Source: Comamonadaceae bacterium (GTDB lineage: Bacteria; Pseudomonadota; Gammaproteobacteria; Burkholderiales; Burkholderiaceae_C). From it: 64,000 nt of DNA. Every line of letters begins with the position of its first letter. Within the stretch, counting starts at the first letter, position 1. Under the pieces are notes generated by a model. The model was not told where the DNA came from. It made no database searches and saw only the letters and a list, made by a program, of their open reading frames with translations. The stretch lies in the NCBI GenBank assembly GCA_027488735.1, contig JAIYBB010000005.1:310001-374000 (forward strand), in the 5' to 3' direction. The translations under genes were made by a program, and so were the position numbers. Shown piece after piece: positions 46,448-56,233 of this stretch.

Positions 46448-48754
46448 CTAAATGACTTTAAATCCATGGGTACCGTCTTTGCGAAGTTGTTCGACCAGAC
46501 CATGCTCCCATTCCAGATAGGCTTGCATGGCCTCGGTCATATGGTCTGACCCTTCATAAGGACGGCGGTACTTGTCATTTCGCGGGCTGGCCACATACGA
46601 CTCGCCTTGTTGGGTGCTGAAGCCTTGCGCCATCCAACTTGCGTTGCCACCAGGCAACCAATACACCTCGATACCGGGCCTGACCAAACGGCGTAATTCA
46701 GCGACTGCATAGCGCGAGGCACGGCCATCATCACAGGTCAACACATACCGGTTGGCTTTGTGCACCCGCGAGAAATCTTGGGCCATTTGCGAACGCAACA
46801 ACCACCAGGCGCCAGGAATATGTTTTTTGACGTAGGTGCTGCTGCTTCCCACATCAATGACCATGCTCAGATTACTGCGGTTAGCCAACCATTCTTTGAG
46901 CGTCACCGGGTCGACTTCCTGGACTGGTTCGACTGTGCCGGGCAAATCTGGTGCTGGCGATTCAGTCTCGGTGAACTGCTCGGGTAAAGCGTCTTTGAGC
47001 ACGCAAGATTCCCAGCCCATTTGCGCCAGCCATGAAGCTGCCATGCAAGCTCGTACGCCATCACTGTCGTAAACCACCACGCGTGCGCCACGCACCGCCA
47101 GGTAATGGTCTGTTTCGTACAGCAATTGCCCGCCGGGGACATTCACGGCGCCAGGCAAATGGCCTTGTGCATATTCTTGCGCGAGGCGAACATCCAAAAC
47201 ATAGGTGGTGCGAGAGGGATCAGCTTGCATCTGTTGCAATGCTTGCCTATCGATGCGCTGAACACCTGCGCGAAACAGCAATGCCAAGGCCGATGCAGCG
47301 GTTTTTTTTCTGTCCTCTTCGGTGTATTCGCCAAAGGTTTGCTGCGCTTTGGTGGTCAGCTCTAAACCAGCCAATTGCCAGCCGAGGGTGCCATTGCGCA
47401 GCGCACACACCGGGTTGGGAATGCCGGCGTTGATCAACGACTGGGCACCGATGATGCTGCGTGTGCGCCCCGCGCAATTGACAACGATGCGGGTGGTGGC
47501 GCTCGGTGCCAATGTGCGTGCACGCAATACCAACTCTCCGCCCGGTACATTGATAGCGCCTGGAATGCTCATATGTTGGTATTCGTCAAAAGGTCGGGCA
47601 TCCAACAGCACCATGTCTGCGCCACTGTCGATCAAGGCTTTGACTTCTTGAACAGAGAAAGAGGGGGTTTTGCGCTGCGCCTCGACCCATTCACCAAAAG
47701 CTTTGCTGGGTACATTCACATCACTGAACAGTTCACCACCCGCAGCTGCCCAGCCGGCCAGACCATTTTGCAGAATACGAATGTCGCTGTAGCCAAGGCG
47801 CTGAAACAGTTCTGCGGCTCGAACACTCAAACCTTCGCCGTTGTCAAGCACAACCAAGGGCGTGTCACGTCTGGGGATACGTTGCCAAGCATCCGCTTCT
47901 ATGCGGCCAATGGGCAATTGAATGGCAAACAAGGGATGGCTTTGGGCATATGCCTGCTCCTCTCGCACATCAACCAACGCAATTTCTTGTTTGTCGAGCA
48001 GTGCCTGTCTGACTTCTGGGTATGTTGACAGCTTGAAAGGGTGGTCTGGTGTGGCTGTTGTGACACCAACCGCAACAGATTCGGGATGGAGTGCGTTCAG
48101 CTTGGTGGCCTGGGACGACACCACAGGTGCAGCCATGACAGGAGCCACTGGCGCTTGCACAGTTGTGGCGGCAATCGGCATACCGGGTGAGTTGGCATAG
48201 CCTTGCACGAACACATGGCGCGAACCGTCTTCGCGGTAAAAATGTCTGGCCGTCTCTCCAATATTTCCTTGGTACACCTCAATGCAAACGCATGCTTGAT
48301 CGGGCAGCGGATTCCATACTTTGTGCACGTCACCAATGCGCGGCGACACCGCTTCAATATGGCCGGGCAACATGTCTATTTGAAAACCTGCGGGCACCCA
48401 TCTGCCATCTGACATTTTGCTGAAGGGTTGGCAGGATTGGTTGCCGCGCAAAACACCGCTCAATCCCCAAACCGTGTGGTCGTGAATGGGCGTGCTTTGA
48501 CCGGGGCCAGACACCAAGCTCACCACACTGAAGCGGTTGGCCGGATCGGCGTAAATCAGATAGAGCTGCGGGTGGTGCGGATGAGCTTGCGCCAATTCAG
48601 GGTGCAGCCAATCGTCATGGGTTAACAATGGCGCCATGAGTTGCTGCGCTTGTGTCAAAAGCTCGTCTTCTGCGGGTGAGAGCTCAACCAGCCGAGTCAT
48701 GTCGGCCAGAAACTGGTGCAGTCTTTGACTCTGGGGCTTGGTTGCTTCGTACAT
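46448..48754 (-). CDS. Cysteine dioxygenase-like cupin fused to four rhodanese domains
   Basis: 768 residues. The N-terminal 190 residues are a cysteine-dioxygenase-type cupin with iron ligands H91, H93 (TPIHDHTVWG) and H144 (GDVHKVWN). Four rhodanese domains follow at about 235-345, 365-465, 505-600 and 625-720. Domains 2 (VNCAGRTRS) and 4 (LTCDDGRAS) keep the catalytic Cys; domains 1 (VLDNGEGLS) and 3 (VYDSDGVRA) have Asp instead. It would oxidise a small thiol and transfer sulfane sulfur in one cytoplasmic protein (no signal). Convergent with the glycosyltransferase, and near the sox genes. Confidence 0.88.
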   Translation of the reverse strand: MYEATKPQSQRLHQFLADMTRLVELSPAEDELLTQAQQLMAPLLTHDDWLHPELAQAHPHHPQLYLIYADPANRFSVVSLVSGPGQSTPIHDHTVWGLSGVLRGNQSCQPFSKMSDGRWVPAGFQIDMLPGHIEAVSPRIGDVHKVWNPLPDQACVCIEVYQGNIGETARHFYREDGSRHVFVQGYANSPGMPIAATTVQAPVAPVMAAPVVSSQATKLNALHPESVAVGVTTATPDHPFKLSTYPEVRQALLDKQEIALVDVREEQAYAQSHPLFAIQLPIGRIEADAWQRIPRRDTPLVVLDNGEGLSVRAAELFQRLGYSDIRILQNGLAGWAAAGGELFSDVNVPSKAFGEWVEAQRKTPSFSVQEVKALIDSGADMVLLDARPFDEYQHMSIPGAINVPGGELVLRARTLAPSATTRIVVNCAGRTRSIIGAQSLINAGIPNPVCALRNGTLGWQLAGLELTTKAQQTFGEYTEEDRKKTAASALALLFRAGVQRIDRQALQQMQADPSRTTYVLDVRLAQEYAQGHLPGAVNVPGGQLLYETDHYLAVRGARVVVYDSDGVRACMAASWLAQMGWESCVLKDALPEQFTETESPAPDLPGTVEPVQEVDPVTLKEWLANRSNLSMVIDVGSSSTYVKKHIPGAWWLLRSQMAQDFSRVHKANRYVLTCDDGRASRYAVAELRRLVRPGIEVYWLPGGNASWMAQGFSTQQGESYVASPRNDKYRRPYEGSDHMTEAMQAYLEWEHGLVEQLRKDGTHGFKVI

Positions 48755-48864
48755 CTCAGCATGTTTTTAATGAAGGTGCGATTGTTTCACAGTCATAGGC
48801 AGAAAAAGACCGCGCAGGGCTTGCGTGGAAAAAAGGCAGCGACAAACGCTATGCTTGTCACACC

Positions 48865-49713
48865 ATGAATACACACACTTCAGATAAATTTGTTTTAGCA
48901 GGTGTCATGGGCTGGCCGATTTCCCATTCGCGCTCGCCGGTGATTCACGGCTATTGGATCAAGCAATTGGGGTTGCGCGGCGCTTATGTGCCTTTGGCGG
49001 TCAATCCGGTGGCTTTGCCCCAAGCACTCAGCGGTTTGTCAGCCTTGGGTTTTGCCGGATGTAACCTCACTTTGCCTCACAAAGTGGACGCCTTGGCCCA
49101 TGTACACCAGTTGGATGATGTGGCCCGCCAGATCGGCGCGGTCAATACGGTCGTGGTCAACCCGGATGGCAGTTTGCGCGGCACCAATACAGACGCTTTC
49201 GGTTACATACAAAGTTTGCATGAAGCGCAGCCGGCATGGCAAGCCAGACAAGGTGCCGCCGTGGTCTTGGGTGCAGGTGGAGCCGCCCGCGCCATCATTT
49301 GGGCCTTGGCAGACGCGGGGGTGACAGACATTCGATTGATCAACCGCAGCCCAGACAAAGCCCAAGCCTTGGCAAACCAAATGGGTGCACCGGTGCGTGC
49401 CTATCCATGGGAGCAGCGCCAAGACGCACTGTCAGATGCTGGCTTGCTGGTTAACACCACCACCCAAGGCATGCAAGGTCAACCTGCTTTGGATATCGAT
49501 TTGGCAAAACTGCCTGTGCATGCGGTGGTGTCAGACATTGTTTATACGCCGCTGCAAACCGATTTGCTGCAGCGCGCCCAACACAGAGGCAACCCCACTG
49601 TCAATGGCTTGGGCATGTTGTTGCATCAGGCCAGACCGGGTTTTGCCGCTTGGTTTGGTGTCATGCCCGAGGTGACTCCAGCTTTGTGGCAAGCACTGAT
49701 TGCTAGCTTGTAG
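48865..49713 (+). CDS. aroE: Shikimate dehydrogenase
   Basis: 282 residues, NADPH-dependent reduction of 3-dehydroshikimate. GWPISHSRSPVIHGYW binds shikimate, NLTLPHKVDA holds the catalytic Lys, NTDAFGY the Asp, and GAGGAARAI plus NRSPDKA the cofactor (Arg favouring NADP). Normal length. Its stop abuts the convergent soxA stop with no gap. Confidence 0.95.
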   Translation: MNTHTSDKFVLAGVMGWPISHSRSPVIHGYWIKQLGLRGAYVPLAVNPVALPQALSGLSALGFAGCNLTLPHKVDALAHVHQLDDVARQIGAVNTVVVNPDGSLRGTNTDAFGYIQSLHEAQPAWQARQGAAVVLGAGGAARAIIWALADAGVTDIRLINRSPDKAQALANQMGAPVRAYPWEQRQDALSDAGLLVNTTTQGMQGQPALDIDLAKLPVHAVVSDIVYTPLQTDLLQRAQHRGNPTVNGLGMLLHQARPGFAAWFGVMPEVTPALWQALIASL

Positions 49714-50529
49714 TTATTTGCGTACCGAAGGCACTTCTATGTTCAAGCCTTGTGCGCGCCACATCAAATACAAACTGATATCGCGCATGTCTTTGTGTCC
49801 CCAAGCCGGAATTTCTGCTTTCACGCCGGTATAGCAAAACCGCAGACGCCGCTCGAGTGAAGCCAAGCGTTGCCATTCGATCCGGTAGGCTGGGTAGGCA
49901 TTGGGTTGGCCTTGGCTCAGTTTGTCAGTAAACAATTTGATGCCGTAGCGCTGGTCGTGGCATTGCGTGCAAGCCAAGTTCATTTGGCCTTGGCGTGTCA
50001 TGAATATTTTTTGACCCGCCTCAAAATGCGATTGGGCTTTGCCGTCAATGCGCACTTGAATCGGCATGCCGTTGGACGCGGAGGTGACGAACAAGGTCAT
50101 GGCCAGCAATTCGTCGGACTCCAATGGCCACTCACTGGCTTTTTGATTTTTTTGCCGGCACTGGCGAATACGGTCTTCAAGATTGAACAATTGCCCACTG
50201 GCTTTGTCTATGGCGGGATAGCGCGTGGCCACGCCTTTCATGCTGGTACTTGTTTCGCCATGGCAGGACTGGCAGCTTTTATCGGATTTGCCGGCCACTT
50301 GCTTCCACAACTTCCCGCCCTTGTCCATGGCTGGAAGCGCAGGATTGGCGAAATCATCGGCTTGCAAATCCAAAATTTCGGGACCCGTGAATGCCAAGCC
50401 TGATTGCAATTTTTCCAACGGAATCAGGCGTTGTTGGGCATGCAATGGTGTGGTGAACACGAGCATGCCTAGCCCCACCAGACCCATACAAACACCGCAG
50501 CGTTTCAAAACGGAGATGAGCAAGAACAT
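49714..50529 (-). CDS. soxA: Diheme cytochrome SoxA
   Basis: 271 residues with a signal peptide (ending PLHAQQ). Two heme sites, CQSCH and CTQCH, and the cysteine in LRFCYTGV (about residue 232) that serves as the heme ligand/persulfide in SoxA. Length and spacing fit the diheme class. With SoxX it forms the SoxAX heterodimer that links sulfur substrates to SoxY. Last gene of the operon, after soxZ (one-base gap). SoxAX order and presence are standard, but soxB and soxCD are not in this window. Confidence 0.93.
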   Translation of the reverse strand: MFLLISVLKRCGVCMGLVGLGMLVFTTPLHAQQRLIPLEKLQSGLAFTGPEILDLQADDFANPALPAMDKGGKLWKQVAGKSDKSCQSCHGETSTSMKGVATRYPAIDKASGQLFNLEDRIRQCRQKNQKASEWPLESDELLAMTLFVTSASNGMPIQVRIDGKAQSHFEAGQKIFMTRQGQMNLACTQCHDQRYGIKLFTDKLSQGQPNAYPAYRIEWQRLASLERRLRFCYTGVKAEIPAWGHKDMRDISLYLMWRAQGLNIEVPSVRK

Positions 50530-50530
50530 G

Positions 50531-50881
50531 TCAGGACTTGGGGGCCTGTGATTGATTGGCGGGTTCGACCACCAAGTTGTGGCGCAGTTCGCCGATATAG
50601 CCTTTGTCGTCTACCCAGCGGAAATAGAGCTCACCAGAGCGGGTGGCACGCAGGTAAAACTCGAACAACGGATTGGCTGATGTGCCAGTGGTGGGCTCGA
50701 CCCGAAACACTTCCTTGTCATGCAAGATGCACTGCAAATGTCGGATCACATTGCGTTTGACCAATACACCTTCCAGGTCGCGCAAGAAACCACTGTCCAT
50801 CGGGTGCTGGACCAACAAACGCAACTTGAACACATCGCCTTCGAGGATGCGGTTGGGGACTTGTAATCGTGCGGTTGTCAT
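50531..50881 (-). CDS. soxZ: Sulfur-carrier partner SoxZ
   Basis: 116-residue immunoglobulin-like protein with LLVQHPMDSGF near the N-terminus and NPLFEFYLRAT plus GELYFRWVDDKG at the C-terminus, all SoxZ features. It pairs with SoxY to carry substrate sulfur. No signal peptide, as expected, since it is co-exported with Tat-bearing SoxY. Three bases separate it from the soxY stop. Confidence 0.93.
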   Translation of the reverse strand: MTTARLQVPNRILEGDVFKLRLLVQHPMDSGFLRDLEGVLVKRNVIRHLQCILHDKEVFRVEPTTGTSANPLFEFYLRATRSGELYFRWVDDKGYIGELRHNLVVEPANQSQAPKS

Positions 50882-50884
50882 GCG

Positions 50885-51397
50885 TTACCCGTTGTCAATG
50901 CAAGCCGCTTCAGTGACCACCACTTCTTGCGTTTCGTAGCGAAAAGTACCGTCAGACAAACGGGCCAAGGCCACCACCATTTGGGTGCCTGATAAGCGCA
51001 CACGCATGCTCAGTTCAGCGCGCCCATTCCATGGGCCCAACACAAACATCGCCATCAATGGCACAGGGTTGCGTTGCGAGATCAGGTAGATGTGGGTCAC
51101 ATGAGAGGCCTCGGTCATGGGGCTGTCAACCTTCAGGCTCAAAGGGACCAAATGGCCGTTGTCTGCCAACATGGGCAAGGACAAGGTGACGCCTTCGTGC
51201 TTCATCGCTTGACGCACCACATAAGGTGCCACCATTTCCTCGAAATTGCGCAACCGCGCATCGCTCAAGTCTTGCACGCGGCCCAGTACCGACATGTCTT
51301 GTGCATTCGTTAAACCAGTGCTCACCCCCCACGCGCCGACGGTGGTTTGTAAAAAACGGATCAGGTAATCGCGGCGCGACAACGTTGGCAACATCAA
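50885..51397 (-). CDS. soxY: Sulfur-carrier SoxY with atypical C-terminus
   Basis: 170 residues. Tat signal (SRRDYLIRFLQTTVG). The mature domain has LSLPMLADNGHLVPLSLKVDSPM and VTHIYLISQRNPVPLMA, normal for SoxY. The substrate-carrying swinging arm usually ends GGCGG; here the end is TEAACIDNG, keeping a cysteine (Cys166) but replacing the flexible glycines and adding four residues after it. It overlaps soxX by four bases. Carrier function is plausible but possibly altered. Confidence 0.88.
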   Translation of the reverse strand: MMLPTLSRRDYLIRFLQTTVGAWGVSTGLTNAQDMSVLGRVQDLSDARLRNFEEMVAPYVVRQAMKHEGVTLSLPMLADNGHLVPLSLKVDSPMTEASHVTHIYLISQRNPVPLMAMFVLGPWNGRAELSMRVRLSGTQMVVALARLSDGTFRYETQEVVVTEAACIDNG

Positions 51398-51807
51398 GGT
51401 CCTTTGGTGGCAGTGAGCAAGTAGGCAACGATATCTTCCAAGCCTTGCTCGGTGAGTATTGTTTTGCCAATCAAGGGCTTGGCCACATTATGCAAGCCTT
51501 GTGTGCTGAAGTAGGCGGGCATGAAGGTTTGCGGGTTGAGCAAACGCGGGTCGGCAATGCGATAGCGAATTTGTTCTGCACTCAGGCGTTGGCTCAAGCC
51601 ATTGAGGTTTGGGCCCATTTCACCGCCTTCTTTCATACCCGGAATGGCATGGCACAACACACAACCGGTTTCTTGACGGTTGACCAACAGTTTGCGACCG
51701 CGCTCTGGGTTGGCGTTAGCGCTCGAGGCTGTGGCGGGCATGACATCGCTTGACGCCCATGCCGTTGCAGCGCTGAACAAAAGCGTGGCAAACCAAATGT
51801 GCTTCAT
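51394..51807 (-). CDS. soxX: Monoheme cytochrome SoxX
   Basis: 137 residues. The signal peptide ends AWASSD. One heme site CVLCH, GPNLNGLSQR and the distal Met in TFMPAYF fit SoxX. The N-terminus overlaps the molybdenum subunit stop by four bases (ATGA) and its own stop overlaps soxY by four, so translation of all three is coupled. Confidence 0.92.
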   Translation of the reverse strand: MKHIWFATLLFSAATAWASSDVMPATASSANANPERGRKLLVNRQETGCVLCHAIPGMKEGGEMGPNLNGLSQRLSAEQIRYRIADPRLLNPQTFMPAYFSTQGLHNVAKPLIGKTILTEQGLEDIVAYLLTATKGP

Positions 51808-53957
51808 GCTTTGACGAGAGACAAACCGTGGTTTTTCAAAGGCAGCGAACGAATGCGCTTGCCAGTCGCGGCAAACAAAGCATTGCCCAGTGCCGGTGCG
51901 AGCGGGGCTTGCGCAGGTTCACCAACCCCACCCCAAAAACCGCCAGTAGCAGCGATCACGGTTTCGACCTTGGGCATTTCGTTCATGCGCATCATGCGGT
52001 AGTCGTGGAAATTGGATTGCTCGACCCGACCATCTTTGACCGTCATTTCGCCCCAGAAGATCGCGGTCAAACCATGCACCACGCTTCCTTGCAATTGCGC
52101 ATTGATGTTGTCCGGGTTGACCGCATAGCCCGGGTCGATCCCGATGACGATGCGGTGAATTTTGACTTCACCTCTGGCGTTGACCGACACTTCGCAGACG
52201 CATGCGGTCCAACTGCCATAGCCATCAACACTGGCGATGCCGCGGTGTACCCCTTTGGGCAACGGTTTGCCCCAGTCAGCGGCCTTGGCCACTACTTGCA
52301 AAATGCTTTTATCGCGGTTGGCTTTTTCGTTGTCAGGCAACAGCGACAAGCGATAAGCCAGCGGGTCTTGTCCCGCCGCGTGGGCTAATTCATCAAGAAA
52401 GCACTCGCGGACAAATGGATTTTGTGAATGACCCACCGTGCGCCAAAAACCGACAGGCACATGGGTGGTGCGAATGGCAAAGTCAACCAAGGTGTTGGGA
52501 ATGGCATAGGGATGGTCGTTGAAACATGCGACAGCTTGTTGGTCCACTCCGTTTTGCAAAGGCATGCGCAGCAATTGTGAAAACAGCGAGGGGGCGCTCA
52601 CGCGCACATGCAATGCTTTGGGTTTTCCGGCCTGATCCACCGTGGCACGCATGCGCACCAAACTGGCGGGACGGTACAAATCGTGTTGTATGTCTTCTTC
52701 ACGACTCCACATCAGCTTGACAGGCTTGCCAGGTATTTGCATGGCGATAGCCACAGCTTGACGTGTGAAATCTTGCGGGCTTTTGCGCCCCAGTCCACCG
52801 CCCATTTGCATGGCATACACACGCACTTTTTCTTGCGCAATGTCTGCCGTCGAAGCTGCTGCTGTCAGCGTGGATTCGGGGTTTTGGGTAGATGCCCAGA
52901 TATCGAGTTGGTTTTCTGTCCACATGGCGGTACACACCATGGGCTCCATGGTGGCGTGGGCCAAATACGGGGTGTAGTAGTCGGCTTCCACCACTGGACC
53001 AGCGGCCAATACAGCCAAGGTGTCACCGTCATTGCGGGCAATAGCGGTTTCTTTGTGACTCAAACCATCGCGGTACACCTGCATGATTTGGCCGCTGTTG
53101 ACCGCGCCATTTTTTCCGTTGTCCCAGTCGATGGACACATCGCGCAAGGCTTCTTTGGCACGCCACCAGTTGTCTGCCACCACAACGACGAATTCGCCGA
53201 GGTTGATGACTTTGACAATGCCGCGCCGGTTGTCCACTTTGCTGCTGTCCACTGCGGTGGCTTTGCCACCAAAGACTGGCGATTGGGCGATAGCCGCGTG
53301 CAGCATGCCTGGTAATTGCACATCGACGCCGTAGCGAATTTTTCCGGTCACGATGTCTGCGATATCAACACGCGGCACAGACTTACCCACCAGCGTCCAA
53401 GATTTCGGGTCCTTTAAGGGGATGTCTTTCGGCGGGGTCAATTTCGCGGCATCACCTGCGAGTTGCCCATAGCTGAGTTTTTTCCCGCTGGCGCTGTGTA
53501 CGACCATGCCCATGCTGGCTTTGCATTCGGATGTCGCCACACCTAAGCGTTGGGCGGCTGCCTCAACCAACATGATGCGTGCAGCAGCACCTGCTTTGCG
53601 CAGATAGTCTTGCGAGTTACGAATGGTGCGACTGCCCACACTGGCCATGTCGCCATACACCCGTTTGCGACGCAAATTGTCATGCGCCGGCACATCCACG
53701 ATACGCACTTTTTTCCAATCGACTTCCAGCTCTTCAGCGACAAGCATCGGCGCAGAGGTTCGGCTGCCTTGGCCCATTTCGGTACGCGCGTAGCGGATCA
53801 CCACTGACTCATCAGGATGTATGTCAATCCAAGCATTGACTTCGGAACTGTTGGCTGCAGCAGCGGACTGCGGCCATACAAAGCCAAGACTCAAGGTGGC
53901 GGCTGTGCTGCCACTGACTTGCAAAAATAAACGGCGGTTGATTGGCGAGTTGCTCAT
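51804..53957 (-). CDS. Molybdopterin-binding subunit, IorB-like, Tat-exported (copy 2)
   Basis: 717 residues. Tat signal [17 protein letters not shown]. Molybdenum-cofactor motifs [35 protein letters not shown] (GRR-type loop is GRK here) and a C-terminal [21 protein letters not shown] with the catalytic-Glu region. ATG at 53957 has GGAGG at six bases; the frame extends further upstream only as a shadow of the small subunit. It overlaps both neighbours by four bases, linking the [2Fe-2S] subunit on one side to soxX on the other. Likely oxidises an aldehyde, N-heterocycle or thio-compound. Confidence 0.9.
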   Translation of the reverse strand: MSNSPINRRLFLQVSGSTAATLSLGFVWPQSAAAANSSEVNAWIDIHPDESVVIRYARTEMGQGSRTSAPMLVAEELEVDWKKVRIVDVPAHDNLRRKRVYGDMASVGSRTIRNSQDYLRKAGAAARIMLVEAAAQRLGVATSECKASMGMVVHSASGKKLSYGQLAGDAAKLTPPKDIPLKDPKSWTLVGKSVPRVDIADIVTGKIRYGVDVQLPGMLHAAIAQSPVFGGKATAVDSSKVDNRRGIVKVINLGEFVVVVADNWWRAKEALRDVSIDWDNGKNGAVNSGQIMQVYRDGLSHKETAIARNDGDTLAVLAAGPVVEADYYTPYLAHATMEPMVCTAMWTENQLDIWASTQNPESTLTAAASTADIAQEKVRVYAMQMGGGLGRKSPQDFTRQAVAIAMQIPGKPVKLMWSREEDIQHDLYRPASLVRMRATVDQAGKPKALHVRVSAPSLFSQLLRMPLQNGVDQQAVACFNDHPYAIPNTLVDFAIRTTHVPVGFWRTVGHSQNPFVRECFLDELAHAAGQDPLAYRLSLLPDNEKANRDKSILQVVAKAADWGKPLPKGVHRGIASVDGYGSWTACVCEVSVNARGEVKIHRIVIGIDPGYAVNPDNINAQLQGSVVHGLTAIFWGEMTVKDGRVEQSNFHDYRMMRMNEMPKVETVIAATGGFWGGVGEPAQAPLAPALGNALFAATGKRIRSLPLKNHGLSLVKA

Positions 53958-54415
53958 GATTTGCCTCCGGCTTGACGTGCTGCTGCATGGATGGCGGTGC
54001 GTATGCGTGCGTAGGTGCCACAGCGGCAAATATGGGTCATCGCCGCATCTATGTCTTGGTCGGTGGGTTTGGGTTTTTTCTTGAGCAAGGCGACAGCAGC
54101 GAGCATTTGCCCGCCTTGGCAATAGCCACATTGCGGCACCTGGTGGTCAATCCAAGCTTGTTGTACCGCATGCAACTTGCCCTTGTCTGCCAGTCCTTCG
54201 ATGCTGACGACTTTTTGACCGTCAGCCGATGACACGGGGTAACTGCAAGAGCGTACCGGTTCACCATTGAGTAATACGGTGCAAGCTCCGCACTGTGCGA
54301 TGCCGCATCCGTACTTCGGCCCTTTGATATCGAGTTCGTCGCGCAACGCCCACAGCAGGGGCATTTCGGGTTCTACATCGAGTTCGTGGTTTTTTCCGTT
54401 GACATGGAGTTTCAT
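53954..54415 (-). CDS. [2Fe-2S] subunit, IorA-like (copy 2)
   Basis: 153 residues. Clusters are in [18 protein letters not shown] and CGYCQGGQ...CRCGTYAR. Partner of the molybdenum subunit whose ATG overlaps its stop. It lies 12 bases after the esterase gene. Similar to the iorA-like protein at 34.7 kb but clearly diverged, so the two systems probably have different substrates. Confidence 0.9.
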   Translation of the reverse strand: MKLHVNGKNHELDVEPEMPLLWALRDELDIKGPKYGCGIAQCGACTVLLNGEPVRSCSYPVSSADGQKVVSIEGLADKGKLHAVQQAWIDHQVPQCGYCQGGQMLAAVALLKKKPKPTDQDIDAAMTHICRCGTYARIRTAIHAAARQAGGKS

Positions 54416-54426
54416 GGAGCCGGTCC

Positions 54427-55362
54427 TTATGAAAGATAACGTTTAAGTGCATCCGCACACACAGCAACGCCGGTGTGGGCTTCACGCATGATGCGACCCA
54501 TGGTGATGAAGCCATGGATTTGCCGTTCAAAACAAATGTATTCGGCACTGCTGCCAGCCGCTGACAAGGCATTGGCGTACATGCGCCCCTCGTCGCGCAA
54601 AGGGTCAAACCCAGCGGTCAAGACCAGCGCTGGCGGCAAGTCAGCATGTGATTGCGCTTTGAGGGGTGAGGCGCGCCAGTCATGCGCCATGTCGCGCTCA
54701 GGCAAGTAATGGTCCATGAACCAATGCATGATGTCGGCGGTTAACGCGTAGCCTTCACCGTTGTCGTGATAGCTTTGCGTGTCCGGGTACATCAAAGTGG
54801 CAGGATAAATCAGCAATTGAAAAGCCGGTTGATACGCTTGTTCCCGCGCGCCCAAACACACCGCTGCAGCCAAATTGCCACCTGCGCTGTCGCCGCCTAC
54901 AGCGATGCGTTCAGCAGCGATATGCAAGTGCTGGGCGTTGTCAGCCACCCATTGAAATGCGGCTTGCGCATCGTCATAAGCAGCAGGGAAAACATGTTCC
55001 GGTGCCAATCGGTAGTCCACCGAAAACACTGCACAACCACTGGATTGGCAGAGTTGACGACACAACACATCATGTGTGTCTATGTCGCCAATCACCCAAC
55101 CACCCCCGTGGTAGTAAACCAGCGCCGGTAGAACTTGCGTGGCTAACGTGCCTGCTGGGCGGAATTCTCGAATTTTGATGTGTGTACCGTTCATCGCTAC
55201 CTGGTGGTCGTGGCAGCGAGACACCTCTGGCGGTTCAGGTTGTGTGAACCCTTTGCGCATCAAATAGGCTTGGCGTGCTTGCACAGGGGTTTGCTCATTG
55301 AAAGCAGGCACCGCTCTTTCAACCATGAGTTGCAACAGAAATTTGGCTTGGGGGTCGAGCAT
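54427..55362 (-). CDS. Alpha/beta hydrolase, hormone-sensitive-lipase family
   Basis: 311 residues, no signal. Oxyanion motif [11 protein letters not shown], nucleophile [12 protein letters not shown], Asp in [11 protein letters not shown] and His in [10 protein letters not shown] complete the catalytic triad. Such enzymes cleave short-chain esters or lactones. In this operon it may act on the substrate or product of the molybdenum hydroxylase or of the PF10118-like protein. 39 bases after that gene. Confidence 0.9.
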   Translation of the reverse strand: MLDPQAKFLLQLMVERAVPAFNEQTPVQARQAYLMRKGFTQPEPPEVSRCHDHQVAMNGTHIKIREFRPAGTLATQVLPALVYYHGGGWVIGDIDTHDVLCRQLCQSSGCAVFSVDYRLAPEHVFPAAYDDAQAAFQWVADNAQHLHIAAERIAVGGDSAGGNLAAAVCLGAREQAYQPAFQLLIYPATLMYPDTQSYHDNGEGYALTADIMHWFMDHYLPERDMAHDWRASPLKAQSHADLPPALVLTAGFDPLRDEGRMYANALSAAGSSAEYICFERQIHGFITMGRIMREAHTGVAVCADALKRYLS

Positions 55363-55401
55363 GGCAGTCAGCAGTTTGTGGACAGGTAAAGCAGCACTGC
55401 C

Positions 55402-56226
55402 TTAAGAGGCGGGTGCCACGAGTGAATAAGCATTTTCATGGGTTTTCAGCCATTCCTGGGACAGAGCGTCCGGGTGCTGGGAGGGATGAAAATCAGCGTT
55501 GAAGTAGTCGCGCCAAAGAGCATAGCTTTCACGAAACAAGCCGCCTTTGGCAAACAAATGCCGCCAAGCACTGCGCCATGTGGACACCTTGAACAAGGCG
55601 CCGTCATGCCAAAGATTGTTGACAGTTTGGCGCAGCAAGTCGGTCAGAAAAAACCAAGTGACGCGACGCATCCAGCGCAGTCGCCATGTTTCATCGCCAC
55701 CCAATGCTTTGTAAACATCAAATGCGGTGGATCGGTGCTCGCTTTCTTCGCTGGCATGCCACAGCCACAGGGTTTTCAGTCTGTCATCGGCGTTTGCTAA
55801 GAACCAAGGATTGGCCAGCAACCAATGGGCGAACACTGCGGTGTAGTGTTCTGTGGCTGCAGTGGCGGCCAGGGAATGGCGCAGGTCAAAGGTTTGCATG
55901 ATCGCAATGCGTTTTGCCGCACGATTTTCCCAATGGTTGACCATGCCAAGCGCAGTCAAATGCAGGTTGTACAGGCTGTGGACTCGGCGGTGTACGGCTT
56001 CTTGCCCGACAAATCCCTTGACCTCGTCTTTGAACAGCGCTTGTTTATCCAGCGGCAATTGCTTCAAGCCATCGCGCACACTGTCTAGGAAAAATTGTTC
56101 ACCCACGGGGAAGCTCATGGACAAAGCATTCATGAAGGCGGAGCTAAATGCATCGCCACCATTCCAACGCAGGGCGAAAGGTGTTTTCAAATCGATCAAC
56201 AACTGGCGGATAACAAGTTGGTTCAT
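55402..56226 (-). CDS. Diiron-type metal-dependent hydrolase-like protein (PF10118/COG3687)
   Basis: 274 residues, all helical. Carboxylate-histidine motifs of a diiron site are visible: GEQFFLDSVRDG (Glu), GQEAVHRRVH (E-x2-H), TEHYTAVF (Glu) and ASEESEHRSTAFD (E-x2-H). This fits the family annotated 'predicted metal-dependent hydrolase', whose members resemble ferritin-like oxygenases. Its true chemistry is uncertain. Second gene of the minus-strand operon that ends with soxA. Confidence 0.82.
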   Translation of the reverse strand: MNQLVIRQLLIDLKTPFALRWNGGDAFSSAFMNALSMSFPVGEQFFLDSVRDGLKQLPLDKQALFKDEVKGFVGQEAVHRRVHSLYNLHLTALGMVNHWENRAAKRIAIMQTFDLRHSLAATAATEHYTAVFAHWLLANPWFLANADDRLKTLWLWHASEESEHRSTAFDVYKALGGDETWRLRWMRRVTWFFLTDLLRQTVNNLWHDGALFKVSTWRSAWRHLFAKGGLFRESYALWRDYFNADFHPSQHPDALSQEWLKTHENAYSLVAPAS

Positions 56227-56233
56227 GAGGTGT

